50,739 nucleotides of DNA. Origin: Actinomadura sp. 7K507. GTDB taxonomy: Bacteria; Actinomycetota; Actinomycetes; Streptosporangiales; Streptosporangiaceae. Shown piece after piece: positions 9,565-17,836 of this stretch. The stretch covers positions 1-50,739 of the forward strand of contig NZ_SMKK01000027.1 in NCBI RefSeq assembly GCF_004348425.1, in the 5' to 3' direction. Within the stretch, counting starts at the first letter, position 1. Each line of letters starts with the position of its first letter. The notes beneath the pieces were generated by a model. That model saw nothing but the letters and a program-made list of their open reading frames with translations, had not been told where the DNA came from and did not search any database. A program made the translations under genes and the position numbers.

Positions 9565-10872
9565 ATGCGAGTACGTACTCCAAGGCGCCGCCTGACGGTG
9601 TTCGCGGCCGTTGCGATGACCGGAGCACTGGCCATTTCGGGCTGCGGCGCGAACGAGGACGAGGGCTCGAACAACGACAAGTCCGAAGTCGAGGTCTTCT
9701 CCTGGTGGACCGGTCCAGGAGAGGCCGACGGGCTGAAGGCGATGCAGGCCGACTTCGAGAAGAAGAATCCCGGCACGAAGTTCACCAACGCGGCGATCGC
9801 CGGCGGGTCCGGCACGCAGGCCAAGGCGGTACTCGCGAGCCGGCTGCAGAACAAGAAGCCGCCGGACTCGTTCCAGGGCCACGCGGGCGCCGAACTGCTC
9901 GACTACATCAAGGCCGGGCAGATCGAGCCGCTGGACGACTTCTTCAAGCAGAACAACCTGAACTCGGTCTACCCGAAGCAGCTCCTCGACCAGATCACCT
10001 ACAAGGGGCACATCTACTCGGTCCCGGTGAACATCCACCGGTCGAACGTGCTCTGGTACAACCCCGAGATCCTTGAGGACGCCGGGGTCGACGGCCCGCC
10101 CAAGTCGATCGCCGAGTTCATCACCGCGCTCAAGGCCGTCGAGGACGAGACCGGCAAGGTCCCGCTGTCGCTCGGCGCGCAGTGGACGGCCGACCACCTG
10201 CTGGAGAACGTCCTGCTGGGCAGCCTCGGCACCGACGCCTACAACGCGCTGTGGGAGCCGGGCGCGGACTGGGGCGGCGCTGCCGTCACCAAGGCGTTGA
10301 ACGAATTCGCCCAGATCATGGAGTACACGACGATGGAGGCCGCGTCCACCGACTGGCAGGGCGCCGCGAAGGCCGTCGTGGACGACAAGGCCGCGTTCAA
10401 CATCATGGGCGACTGGGCGTACGGCTACTTCACCGGCGAGGCGCCCAACGGACTCGGCAAGAAGCTCGACACCGACTTCAAGTACGCGCCGGCCCCCGGC
10501 ACCGAGGGCACCTACATGTGGCTGTCGGACAGCTTCACCCTGCCCAAGGGCGCGCCGCACCGCGGCGGGGCGATCGCATGGCTGAAGGAGGTGTCCAGCA
10601 AGGAGGGGCAGGACCTGTTCAACCCCAAGAAGGGCTCCATCCCCGCCCGCACGGACGCCGACAAGAGCCTCTACACCGGCTACCTGCAGTACGCGTTCGA
10701 ACGCTGGAACAGCCCTGACATCAAGCTCGCGGGTTCGTTCTGGCACGGCGTGACCGCCAACAACAAGTGGCACACCGACATCGACACCGCGGTGGGCCTG
10801 TTCCTGCAGAGCAAGGACGTGGGCAAGCTCCAGCAGGCGCTGGTGACCGCGGCCCAGAACAGCGGACAGTGA
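9565..10872 (+). CDS. carbohydrate ABC transporter substrate-binding lipoprotein (glucose/mannose type)
   Basis: A 435-residue extracytoplasmic sugar-binding protein. It has an Arg-rich N-terminus, a hydrophobic stretch and the lipobox AISGC with C27 as the lipidated residue. The mature start EVFSWWTGPGEADGLKAM and the FQGHAGAELLDYI and VNIHRSNVLWYN segments resemble the GtsA/GltB-like glucose and mannose binders of family 1 solute-binding proteins. ATG 9565 is chosen because AAGGGACGG precedes it; the frame is open 18 codons further. The permease gene overlaps the stop by 4 bases. No ATPase gene is present; actinomycetes often share MsiK among such importers. Confidence 0.9.
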   Translation: MRVRTPRRRLTVFAAVAMTGALAISGCGANEDEGSNNDKSEVEVFSWWTGPGEADGLKAMQADFEKKNPGTKFTNAAIAGGSGTQAKAVLASRLQNKKPPDSFQGHAGAELLDYIKAGQIEPLDDFFKQNNLNSVYPKQLLDQITYKGHIYSVPVNIHRSNVLWYNPEILEDAGVDGPPKSIAEFITALKAVEDETGKVPLSLGAQWTADHLLENVLLGSLGTDAYNALWEPGADWGGAAVTKALNEFAQIMEYTTMEAASTDWQGAAKAVVDDKAAFNIMGDWAYGYFTGEAPNGLGKKLDTDFKYAPAPGTEGTYMWLSDSFTLPKGAPHRGGAIAWLKEVSSKEGQDLFNPKKGSIPARTDADKSLYTGYLQYAFERWNSPDIKLAGSFWHGVTANNKWHTDIDTAVGLFLQSKDVGKLQQALVTAAQNSGQ

Positions 10873-11762
10873 GGCTTCGCCGTATCCGGAAGTGGCTGCC
10901 GGGGCTGCTGCTGGTCTCGCCGTCCATCGTCGCGATCGGCGTGTTCGTCTACGGGCTCATCTTCTGGAACACGCGGGTCGCGCTGAGCGGCAAGCACGAC
11001 GAGGTCTCCGAGTACGGGTTCGACGGTGGAAAGAACTTCGTCGACCTGTGGTCCCAGCCGAGCTGGCCGGGCGCCGTACGCAACGCGCTGGTGTTCACCG
11101 TCGTGTTCGTCATCGGCGCCCTGCTGCTCGGCGCGTTCCTCGCGTTCCTGATGGACAAGGGCGTCCGCGGTGAGGCGTCCTTCCGGATGATCTACCTGTT
11201 CCCCATGGCGGTGTCGTTCATCGCCACGGGCGTGGTGTGGCGCTGGCTGATGAACCCGGCGCCGCCGGAGCGCGCGGTCGGCCTCAACCAGCTGTTCGAC
11301 AAGCTCCATCTCGGGGCGCTGGCGAACGACTGGTGGCAGAACCCGGACTGGGGCATGGCGGCGATGGCGCTGCCCGCGATCTGGCAGATGTCCGGATACG
11401 TCATGGCGTTGTATCTGGCCGGGTTCCGCAGCGTCCCCGAGGACCTGCGCGAGGCGGCACGCGTGGACGGCGCGTCCGAGTGGAAGGTGTACCGGTACGT
11501 GGTGTTCCCGCAGCTCCGCCCGGTGACGCTGTCCGCGCTGATCATCCTCGGGCACATCTCGCTGAAGGTGTTCGACCTGATCATGGCGATCGCGGGCAAG
11601 CAGATCATCACCTACGTCCCGGCCATCGCCACCTACGTCGAGATCTTCGACCGGCACGATCCCGCCAACGGCGCCACCATCGCCACGTACATGCTGGTCG
11701 CGGTGGCCGTCCTGGTGATCCCGTACCTGGTCTGGTCGGTCCGTTCGGAGCGGGACCGATGA
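10869..11762 (+). CDS. sugar ABC transporter permease, MalF-like
   Basis: A 297-residue membrane subunit with six predicted helices, the first being LLLVSPSIVAIGVFVYGLI. The ATPase-docking EAA loop is visible as EAARVDGASEWKVYRYVVFP. GTG 10869 overlaps the previous stop as GTGA and gives the typical short N-terminus LRRIRKWLPG. The gene is the first of the two heterodimer permeases and is coupled by ATGA overlap to the second. Confidence 0.92.
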   Translation: MRLRRIRKWLPGLLLVSPSIVAIGVFVYGLIFWNTRVALSGKHDEVSEYGFDGGKNFVDLWSQPSWPGAVRNALVFTVVFVIGALLLGAFLAFLMDKGVRGEASFRMIYLFPMAVSFIATGVVWRWLMNPAPPERAVGLNQLFDKLHLGALANDWWQNPDWGMAAMALPAIWQMSGYVMALYLAGFRSVPEDLREAARVDGASEWKVYRYVVFPQLRPVTLSALIILGHISLKVFDLIMAIAGKQIITYVPAIATYVEIFDRHDPANGATIATYMLVAVAVLVIPYLVWSVRSERDR

Positions 11763-12613
11763 CGGCCGTCAAGGCACCGGCGGCGCGCGGCACCTCCGGC
11801 GCCGGGCAGATCGTGAAGCTGGCCGTCCTGCTGGCGTTCGTCCTGCTGTTCCTCATCCCCGTGTACGTGCTGGTCGTCACCAGCTTCAAGCCGCTGGACG
11901 AGGCCGACCCGAGCAGCGCGTGGAGCCTGCCGGACCAGTGGAGCACGTCCGGCTGGAGCGCCGCGTGGAACGAACTGAAGGGCGGGCTGGCCAACAGCGT
12001 CAAGATCGCCGTCACCGGCTCGATCATCTCGGCGGTGCTCGGCTCGCTGAACGGCTACGTGCTGTCCAAATGGCGGTTCCCCGGCGCGGACGTCGTGTTC
12101 ACCCTGTTCCTGTTCGGCATGTTCATCCCGTACCAGGCGGTGATGATCCCGCTGGCCGGGGTGCTGACGGACATCGAGCTGTCCGGGACGATCCGCGGCC
12201 TCATCCTCGCGCACGTCGTGTACGGCATCCCGATCTGCACGCTGATCTTCCGTAACTACTACGTGACGATCCCGGACGAGCTGATCGAGGCGTCCCGCGT
12301 CGACGGCGCCGGGATGCTGCGCACGTACTGGTCCGTCGTCCTGCCCGTCTCGGGCCCGGCGTTCGCCGTGACGATCATCTGGCAGTTCACCTCGATGTGG
12401 AACGACTTCCTGTTCGCGGTGTTCCTCGGCGCCCCCGACAGCTGGCCCGTCACGGTGATGCTGAACAACACCGCCGGGTCGGGCGCGGTCGCCGTCCAGT
12501 ACAACCAGCAGATGGCCTCGGCGCTCCTGGCGTCCCTGCCGACACTCCTCGTCTACCTCCTGCTCGGACGCTTCTTCATGCGGGGCCTCATGGCGGGCGC
12601 CCTGAAGGGCTGA
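11759..12613 (+). CDS. sugar ABC transporter permease, MalG-like
   Basis: A 284-residue inner-membrane permease with about six helices, starting near LAVLLAFVLLFLIPVYVL. The EAA loop is EASRVDGAGMLRTYWSVVLP. It completes a binding-protein plus two-permease sugar importer; no ATP-binding subunit lies beside it. ATG 11759 overlaps the preceding stop by 4 bases. Confidence 0.92.
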   Translation: MTAVKAPAARGTSGAGQIVKLAVLLAFVLLFLIPVYVLVVTSFKPLDEADPSSAWSLPDQWSTSGWSAAWNELKGGLANSVKIAVTGSIISAVLGSLNGYVLSKWRFPGADVVFTLFLFGMFIPYQAVMIPLAGVLTDIELSGTIRGLILAHVVYGIPICTLIFRNYYVTIPDELIEASRVDGAGMLRTYWSVVLPVSGPAFAVTIIWQFTSMWNDFLFAVFLGAPDSWPVTVMLNNTAGSGAVAVQYNQQMASALLASLPTLLVYLLLGRFFMRGLMAGALKG

Positions 12614-12692
12614 CCGGAACGGGCTCAATCACACGGACACGTCAACCTGACGGCACCCTCAAGCGTCACATGGGTGATCAAAGGAGATCCGC

Positions 12693-12887
12693 ATGGGAAT
12701 CGGACGGCCGGGCGATGGTCCCATGCCGGACCACGACGCGCTCACCCCGCTTGTTGGCATATCCACCGAGATGCGCCTAGCCTCTCGGTCATCGTCATGC
12801 GGCACACCGGCTTTCCGCCGGGGCCCCGGCGATCCCGGAACGACGGAGACGGGGGAAGAACCGGAGGTGACCGCGTGCAGGCGATGA
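12693..12887 (+). CDS. possible small ORF, 64 aa
   Basis: Its ATG has one of the best ribosome sites in the window (AAAGGAGA, GGAG at 12683-12686, 6 bases before the start). The stop overlaps the beginning of the ASCH gene, so it could act as a translated leader. No family is recognised, and G/C at third positions is only about 74 percent, below the neighbours. The predicted product is low-complexity and hydrophilic. Treat it as tentative. Confidence 0.3.
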   Translation: MGIGRPGDGPMPDHDALTPLVGISTEMRLASRSSSCGTPAFRRGPGDPGTTETGEEPEVTACRR

Positions 12888-13309
12888 GTGTTCAGCAGCC
12901 CTGGGCGTTCACGATCGCGCGCGGCGGCAAGACCGTCTCCAACCAGGACATGCCGACCGCCTACCGCGGCCCGCTCCTCATCCACGCCTCCATGCGCGTC
13001 GACCTGAAGGCGTGCGACTCCCCGCTCGTCCAGGCCGCCGGCTGGGACCCGCGCGACCCCCTCGCCACCATCGGCGCCGTCATCGCCGTCGCCGAACTCG
13101 CCCACGTCTGCTCCGCGGGCGACGGCTCCTGCGACTGCGGCCCCTGGGCGAACCCGGGCTCACACCACTGGCACCTCACAGACGTGCAGGCACTCCCCCG
13201 CCCCATCGTGGCCGTCGGCCACCCCGGCCTCTGGCAGCCGAAGACCTCCCTGACCAGCGCGGTAACCACCATGTTCACCACAACCGCCGCCCTCAACAAC
13301 GCCACCTGA
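12875..13309 (+). CDS. ASCH-domain protein
   Basis: A 144-residue protein with the ASCH (PUA-related, RNA/nucleotide-binding) start VQAMSVQQPWAF...GGKT, followed by GPLLIHAS and a later HLTDVQAL segment. These match the family pattern in which the first strand reads LSIRQPWA. GTG 12875 is chosen because it aligns with that N-terminus and GGAGG lies 7 bases upstream; ATG 12884 is a possible alternative. It has a Cys-rich insert CSAGDGSCDCG. ASCH proteins act on modified nucleosides or RNA, but the substrate here is unknown. Confidence 0.75.
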   Translation: MQAMSVQQPWAFTIARGGKTVSNQDMPTAYRGPLLIHASMRVDLKACDSPLVQAAGWDPRDPLATIGAVIAVAELAHVCSAGDGSCDCGPWANPGSHHWHLTDVQALPRPIVAVGHPGLWQPKTSLTSAVTTMFTTTAALNNAT

Positions 13310-13365
13310 GAGTAAACGGGTCACTACGCTGAGCCTCTGAATCCGGTCGGGGAACGGGGGCAGCA

Positions 13366-13989
13366 GTGAGAGTCGTCCATGATCACGGTGGTTTCGGGCG
13401 GTACACGATGGAGGACCTGCATGCCCTGGAGGCAGAGGGCAGCGGCTTCGAACTCGAGGACGGCTGGCTGATCGAGTTGCGGAACAGCGCGCTGCACAAC
13501 GTGGTTGCAGGGCGGATCCGGAAAGTGGTCAGCGAAGCCGGGGCCGATTCCAAGGTCTTCGTCAACGGTGGCGGGGCGTGGGAGATCAGCACACCGGCGG
13601 GCATTCGCAAACCCGATGTGTTCGTCATACCCGGCGAGGTCCTGCAGGCCGGGATCGTCGACCGGTTTCCGGCGGGCATTTCCGGACGGGACGTTCTCCT
13701 GATGGCAGAGGTCATCTCGCCTTGTACCAACAGCGAACGCACGGACCGGGTGACCAAGCTCAAGGAGTACGCGGCTCTCGGCATCCCGCAGTACTGGATG
13801 GTCGAGTTCAGTCCTCGCCCGAAGGTGCAGGTCCACATCCTGGACAACGAGGCGCGTGCGTATCGCCCGGACCGTACGGTCCACGGCGGGGAAACGCTGG
13901 AGGTCGTCATCCCGGCGGACAAGCGGTTCACCGTGCGGTTCGACCCGAAGATCCTTACGGAACGCCCCGAGCGCCTTACCGATCTCTGA
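13366..13989 (+). CDS. Uma2-family (DUF820) putative endonuclease
   Basis: A 207-residue protein with the Uma2 restriction-endonuclease-like fold. It begins with the family helix YTMEDLHALEAEG, then DGWLIEL. The PD-(D/E)XK-type acidic pair is in RKPDVFVIP and LLMAEVISP, followed by DRVTKLKEYAALGIPQYWMV. The family is abundant in actinobacteria and cyanobacteria and is of unknown physiological role. The GTG start has GGGG 6-9 bases before it. The stop overlaps the end of the convergent mug gene by 14 bases. Confidence 0.85.
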   Translation: MRVVHDHGGFGRYTMEDLHALEAEGSGFELEDGWLIELRNSALHNVVAGRIRKVVSEAGADSKVFVNGGGAWEISTPAGIRKPDVFVIPGEVLQAGIVDRFPAGISGRDVLLMAEVISPCTNSERTDRVTKLKEYAALGIPQYWMVEFSPRPKVQVHILDNEARAYRPDRTVHGGETLEVVIPADKRFTVRFDPKILTERPERLTDL

Positions 13990-14539
13990 GGGTGTCGGCG
14001 GCCTCACGGAGGCGGGTGAACTCGGCGACCATGCGGTCGAGGCTCCAGCTCGCGTTGAGGCCGCTCGGGTTCGGGAGGACCCATACGCGTGCCCGGCCGA
14101 ACGTGTCGTCCTGTGCGCCTATCTGGGCGCGGGGGCGGCCGAACGCCGTGCGGTAGGCGGTGACGCCGGCGACGGCGAGGTAGGACGGACGGTGCCGTTC
14201 GACGAGGGCGGCGAGGCGGCGGCCGCCTTCGCGGAGTTCTTCGGCGGTCAGTTCGTCGGCGCGGGCGGTGGTGCGGTGGGCCAGGTTGGTGATGCCGAGG
14301 CCGTAGGAGGGCAGGAGGTCCTGCTCGGACGGGTCCAGCAGGCGGTCGGTGAAGCCGGAGCGGTGCAGGGCGGGCCAGAAGCGGTTGCCGGGGCGCGCGA
14401 AGTGGCGGCCGGTCGCTCCCGAGTAGAGGCCGGGATTGATGCCGCTGAACAGGACGCGGAGCGTCCCGCCGTCCTCGGGCAGGACGTCGGGGATGACGCG
14501 GTCGCGGGCGGCCTCCAGTTCGGCCTTGGTCGGGCGCAT
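13976..14539 (-). CDS. mug: G/U mismatch-specific DNA glycosylase
   Basis: A 187-residue DNA repair enzyme of the Mug/TDG family that removes uracil or damaged pyrimidines opposite G. The active-site motif GINPG appears as LFSGINPGLYSG near residue 33, and the intercalation-loop motif is NPSGLNAS near the C-terminus. The GRHFARPGNRFWPAL segment is typical. Its ATG overlaps the stop of the upstream TauE/SafE gene as TGATG, so the two are coupled. Confidence 0.92.
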   Translation of the reverse strand: MRPTKAELEAARDRVIPDVLPEDGGTLRVLFSGINPGLYSGATGRHFARPGNRFWPALHRSGFTDRLLDPSEQDLLPSYGLGITNLAHRTTARADELTAEELREGGRRLAALVERHRPSYLAVAGVTAYRTAFGRPRAQIGAQDDTFGRARVWVLPNPSGLNASWSLDRMVAEFTRLREAADTLRDR

Positions 14540-15258
14540 CAGATCAGGTTACGGACGATGAGCACCACCGCGGACGTTCCGACGACGATGAGCAACGCCA
14601 GGCGGAGGCGGCCCGCGTCCAGGTAGCGGCGTAGCGGGCCGGCGGCGAGGAACCCGGCGAAGACGAACGGGAGGAGGACCAGGCCCGCGGTGACCTGCCG
14701 GGCGGGGAGCTGCCCGGCGAGGGCGAGGATGGCGAGGGACAGCAGCGCGCCGACGATGAAGAAGACCGCCAGGGTGGCGCGGACGCGGGGGCCGCTCTCC
14801 CGCTGGTAGAGCAGCGCGATCGGCGGGCCGCCGATGCCGGACGCGGTGCCGGTGGTGCCGGAGACGAGCCCGGCGGCGGCGAGCGTCCGCCGGTTCCGGG
14901 GCACCTCGCGCGCCCAGGTCGTCGCGGCGAGCGCGGCGAGGACGACGAAGCCGATCACGATGCTGAGCGCGCGGGCCGGGACGGCGGCCACCAGCCAGAC
15001 GCCGAGCGGCGTCCCGGCGAGGCGGCCGCCGAACGCCCAGCCGAGGCCCCGGAAGTCGACGTGCCTGTACTCCTGGGCGAGGGTCGCGAGGGGCAGGACG
15101 AGCGCCATGACCAGGATCGACCCCGGCATCAGCGACGGGAAGAGCATCGTCACGATCGGGGTCGCGACGAGCCCCACGCCGAGGCCGACGCTGCCCTGCA
15201 CGATCGCACCGATCAGCGCGGCCAGGCCGCCGAACAGCAGAAACTCGAAATGCGGCAC
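14539..15258 (-). CDS. TauE/SafE-family (DUF81) sulfite/organic-anion exporter
   Basis: A 239-residue membrane protein with about eight hydrophobic helices. The N-terminal repeat has GALIGAIVQGSVGLGVGLVATP, and the second repeat has SGTTGTASGIGGPPIALLYQ, a TauE/SafE hallmark. These proteins are proposed to export sulfite, sulfoacetate or similar anions. It starts at GTG 15258, 44 bases after the aldo-keto reductase stop. The substrate cannot be read from sequence. Confidence 0.85.
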   Translation of the reverse strand: MPHFEFLLFGGLAALIGAIVQGSVGLGVGLVATPIVTMLFPSLMPGSILVMALVLPLATLAQEYRHVDFRGLGWAFGGRLAGTPLGVWLVAAVPARALSIVIGFVVLAALAATTWAREVPRNRRTLAAAGLVSGTTGTASGIGGPPIALLYQRESGPRVRATLAVFFIVGALLSLAILALAGQLPARQVTAGLVLLPFVFAGFLAAGPLRRYLDAGRLRLALLIVVGTSAVVLIVRNLI

Positions 15259-15302
15259 GCCAGGACGCTACATCCCGACATCTCCGGTCTGTGGCAGTGC
15301 CA

Positions 15303-16232
15303 TCAGGCGGACGCCTCGGTGAGCCGTTCGAGCTGCGCACCGGACAGGTTCGTCCGGGTGACCTCGATGAGCGGCGGGAGCTGGTCGAGGGTCCGGGCGC
15401 TGGCGATGGGCGCGGCGACGGTCGGCTGCGCGGCGAGCCAGGCCAGCGCCACGGTCGCGACCGCGACGCCCTGCTCCTCGGCGACGATGTCGAGCGCGGC
15501 GAGGACGTTGCGGCCGCGTTCGGTCTCCAGATGCCGCGCCGCCTTCCCCGCCCGCACGCTGTCGACGTCCGACCCGGGACGGTACTTGCCGGTCAGGAAG
15601 CCCGACGCGAGGGCGTAGTAGGGCAGGGCGGCGAGCCCGTGCCGTTCGGCGATGTCGCGGCGCGGCCCCTCGTAGGTGTCGCGCGAGACCAGGTTGTAGT
15701 GCGGCTGGATCGCCACGTAGCGGGCCGTGCCCTCGCGCTCGCTGAACTCCAGGGACGCCTCGAGCCGGTCGAGTTCGATGTTGGACACCGCGATCTGCCG
15801 GACCTTCCCGGCGGTCACCAGCTCGTCCATGGCCGTCATGATCTCTCCGACCGGGACGGAGGGGTCGTCGAAGTGGGTGTAGTAAAGGTCGATGCGGTCG
15901 GTGCGGAGCCGCCGGAGCGAGTCGTCCGCGGCGGCCTTGATGTTGCCCGGGGCCAGACCCGTGCGCTCGGGGTGCTTGCCGACCTTGGTCGCGATGACGA
16001 TGTCGTCGCGGTTGCCGCGCGCCTCCGTCCACTCACCGATGATCGTCTCGGACTCGCCGCCGCGGTTGCCCGGCGCGGCCGCCATGTACGAGTCGGAGGT
16101 GTCGATGAAGTTGCCGCCGGCTCCGGCGTAGGCGTCCAGGATCTCGAACGAGCGCTCCTTGCCCGCGGTCCAGCCGAACACGTTGCCGCCCAGGCAGAGC
16201 GGGAAAACGTCCAGGTCACCGATCTTGTTCAT
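15303..16232 (-). CDS. aldo/keto reductase
   Basis: A 309-residue TIM-barrel NADPH-dependent oxidoreductase. The catalytic tetrad is recognisable: Asp and Tyr in FIDTSDSYM, Lys in IATKVGKHP and His in YYTHFDDP. The family signature LGGNVFGWT starts the protein and the C-terminal NADP-binding SARTLDQL is present. AGAAGG lies before the ATG. First gene of a likely three-gene operon with the TauE/SafE and mug genes, and divergent from the LysE gene with only 46 bases between starts. Confidence 0.92.
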   Translation of the reverse strand: MNKIGDLDVFPLCLGGNVFGWTAGKERSFEILDAYAGAGGNFIDTSDSYMAAAPGNRGGESETIIGEWTEARGNRDDIVIATKVGKHPERTGLAPGNIKAAADDSLRRLRTDRIDLYYTHFDDPSVPVGEIMTAMDELVTAGKVRQIAVSNIELDRLEASLEFSEREGTARYVAIQPHYNLVSRDTYEGPRRDIAERHGLAALPYYALASGFLTGKYRPGSDVDSVRAGKAARHLETERGRNVLAALDIVAEEQGVAVATVALAWLAAQPTVAAPIASARTLDQLPPLIEVTRTNLSGAQLERLTEASA

Positions 16233-16278
16233 ATGAGCCTTCTTGTCGTGGTCGCGGTTACCAGGTGATCATTACCCA

Positions 16279-16899
16279 ATGCTGACCGCATGTCTCACCT
16301 TCGCCGCCATGGCGGCGCTGCTGACGATCACGCCCGGTGTGGACACGATGCTCGTCCTGCGCAGCACCGTGGCCGGCGGGCGCCGGACCGGCGTGCTTGC
16401 CTCGGCAGGCGTGATCACCGGCCTGATGTGCTGGGCGCTGACGAGCGCTGTGGGGCTGACCGCGCTGCTGGCCGCGTCCCGGATCGCGTTCGACGCGCTG
16501 CGCATCGCGGGCGCCTGCTACCTGCTGTGGCTCGGCGGCCGGGCCCTGTGGAACGCCCGCCGCAGGTCGCAGGACATCTCCGAATCCGCGGAGACGCAGA
16601 CGTCCAGCGTCGCCGCCTTCCGCACCGGCCTCACCTCGAACCTGCTCAACCCCAAGGTCGGCGTCTTCTACATGAGCCTGCTGCCGCAGTTCATCCCGGA
16701 CGGCGCCTCGGTGTTCTGGACGAGCATGCTGTTCGCCGCCATCCACGCCGCCGAGGGCCTGCTGTGGCTGGCGCTCGTCGTCGGCGCCGCCACGGCCGCA
16801 CGCCGCGCCCTGACGCGTCCCGCCGTCAAACGCCGCCTCCAGCAGCTCACCGGCGTGGCGTTCATAGGCTTCGGCCTCCGCCTGGCCATCGACCACTGA
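16279..16899 (+). CDS. LysE/RhtB-family amino-acid exporter
   Basis: A 206-residue membrane protein with about six helices. The LysE signature TITPGVDTMLVLRSTVAGG near the N-terminus and TGLTSNLLNPKVGVFYMSLLPQF in the middle identify the family, which exports lysine, homoserine or threonine. No ribosome site precedes ATG 16279; a GATCAT box 6 bases upstream would give a leaderless message. The gene is followed directly by the remnant region at 16.9-17.3 kb. Confidence 0.9.
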   Translation: MLTACLTFAAMAALLTITPGVDTMLVLRSTVAGGRRTGVLASAGVITGLMCWALTSAVGLTALLAASRIAFDALRIAGACYLLWLGGRALWNARRRSQDISESAETQTSSVAAFRTGLTSNLLNPKVGVFYMSLLPQFIPDGASVFWTSMLFAAIHAAEGLLWLALVVGAATAARRALTRPAVKRRLQQLTGVAFIGFGLRLAIDH

Positions 16900-16965
16900 T
16901 CGAACGCACCTCCATCAGGAGGCGGCCGGAGACTGTTCCCTGAGAAGGCGGACGGCCCGCCCTGT

Positions 16966-17220
16966 GGCGTCAGGATCGGCGACGGCGAGCTCTTCGAGCA
17001 GGCCGTGCAGACGCTTGATCGCCCCGTCGGGAGTCCGGACGTCATGGTCGAGCAACTCGAACACCTCGCTACGAAGTTCGGGGAGGGAATGCGGATCCAG
17101 ATCGTTTCCACGGATGGGACGCATCTGGGGAACACACACCCGTTCACGATCGCCACGCTGGAGGACATGCAGCAGGTGGCGTACGTCGAGACCCTGGCAC
17201 GTGGTTTCACGATGGCCGTT
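16966..17220 (+). pseudogene. fragment of an XRE-family regulator, DUF5753 domain
   Basis: In this frame the translation reads as the middle of a DUF5753 effector domain: LDRPVGSPDVMVEQLEHL, then RIQIV, then HPFTIATLEDMQQVAYVET and LARGF. The N-terminal helix-turn-helix is absent because the LysE gene ends at 16899, and the C-terminal helices are lost because a copy of the aconitase 3' end begins at 17220. It is therefore truncated at both ends. The short frame opens at GTG 17005 and stops at 17232. DUF5753 regulators normally pair with DUF397 proteins; none is here. The opposite strand carries a 69-codon frame that I regard as a shadow. Confidence 0.6.
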
Positions 17221-17276
17221 ACTTGCGGATGAGGTTGCGGAGGACGTACTGGAGGATGCCGCCGTTGCGGTAGTAG
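17219..17276 (-). pseudogene. duplicated 3' end of the aconitase gene
   Basis: Positions 17220-17276 match 18515-18571, the last codons of acnA, at 55 of 57 bases in the same orientation. Both differences are silent and the stop is TAA instead of TAG. The fragment encodes the last 18 aconitase residues after an unrelated codon. The two copies form direct repeats around the 1.24-kb toxin-antitoxin-like segment. Confidence 0.85.
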
Positions 17277-17408
17277 CGGGACCGAACTTTTGCCCCTCCG
17301 TCCTGGAATGACGGGCACCACCCCGCGCGGCCGCGATACGGGGTGCTCCACGGCGGGCGCAGCGGCGTTGACTACAAGCCCCCTCACATGGCGGCTCGTG
17401 CGCCCTAC

Positions 17409-17836
17409 TCACAGGCCAAGCTGCGGCCTGGTCACTCCGATTACCTCCAGCAGTCCCTCAAGCCCCTTGAAGTCGCCGGGATTGGTTGTGTACAGCGGAA
17501 GATCATTCGCCTGCGCAATCGCTGCGATCATCAGATCTTGAACCCCCCCCCGGGGCTTCCGTCCGATCGCAAGGACCCCCGCGACCACGCGGGCATAGCT
17601 GCGGGCCGCATCGTCATCAAACGGCAACGGGTCCCAAATGGCCTCGGCCTTGGTCAGCATGGCGATCCGCTCCGCTCGTTCCACCGGGTCGTCAGTGAAG
17701 TGGGGCGCCTGCGCAAGCTCGGCAATCGTGATCGCGCTGACCAACATCCTCTCGGGAAGCTCCTCCGCATCGAGGTGCCGGGAAGGATCACGATGTTCGT
17801 ATCAACGAGCCCTTCCGGGTGTTGCGAGCCGGTCAC
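17409..17836 (-). pseudogene. PIN-domain VapC-type toxin, frameshifted
   Basis: VapC toxins are Mg-dependent RNases with a PIN fold. The first part, from GTG 17836, reads ...EGLVDTNIVIL, the PIN strand with the first catalytic Asp. The rest, in another frame, reads HLDAEELPERMLVSAITIAELA and continues through QDLMIAAIAQANDLPLYTT with a later conserved Asp to the stop at 17409. The two frames meet at the CCGGG of 17778-17782, where one base is missing or two are extra. The gene start overlaps the upstream partner by GTGA. A start at 17747 in the second frame would lack the first Asp. A sequencing error is possible, but as read the toxin is broken. Confidence 0.75.

Noticed and set aside
12751..12783. 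TTGTTG and TAGCCT as a promoter of the ASCH gene
   Set aside because: The spacer would be 21 bases, too long for a sigma-70-type promoter.
16915..17124. A 69-codon minus-strand frame ending in LLREQSPAAS
   Set aside because: The opposite strand shows a DUF5753-like pattern over the same bases. The minus frame has no ribosome site. It is not excluded if relatives conserve it.
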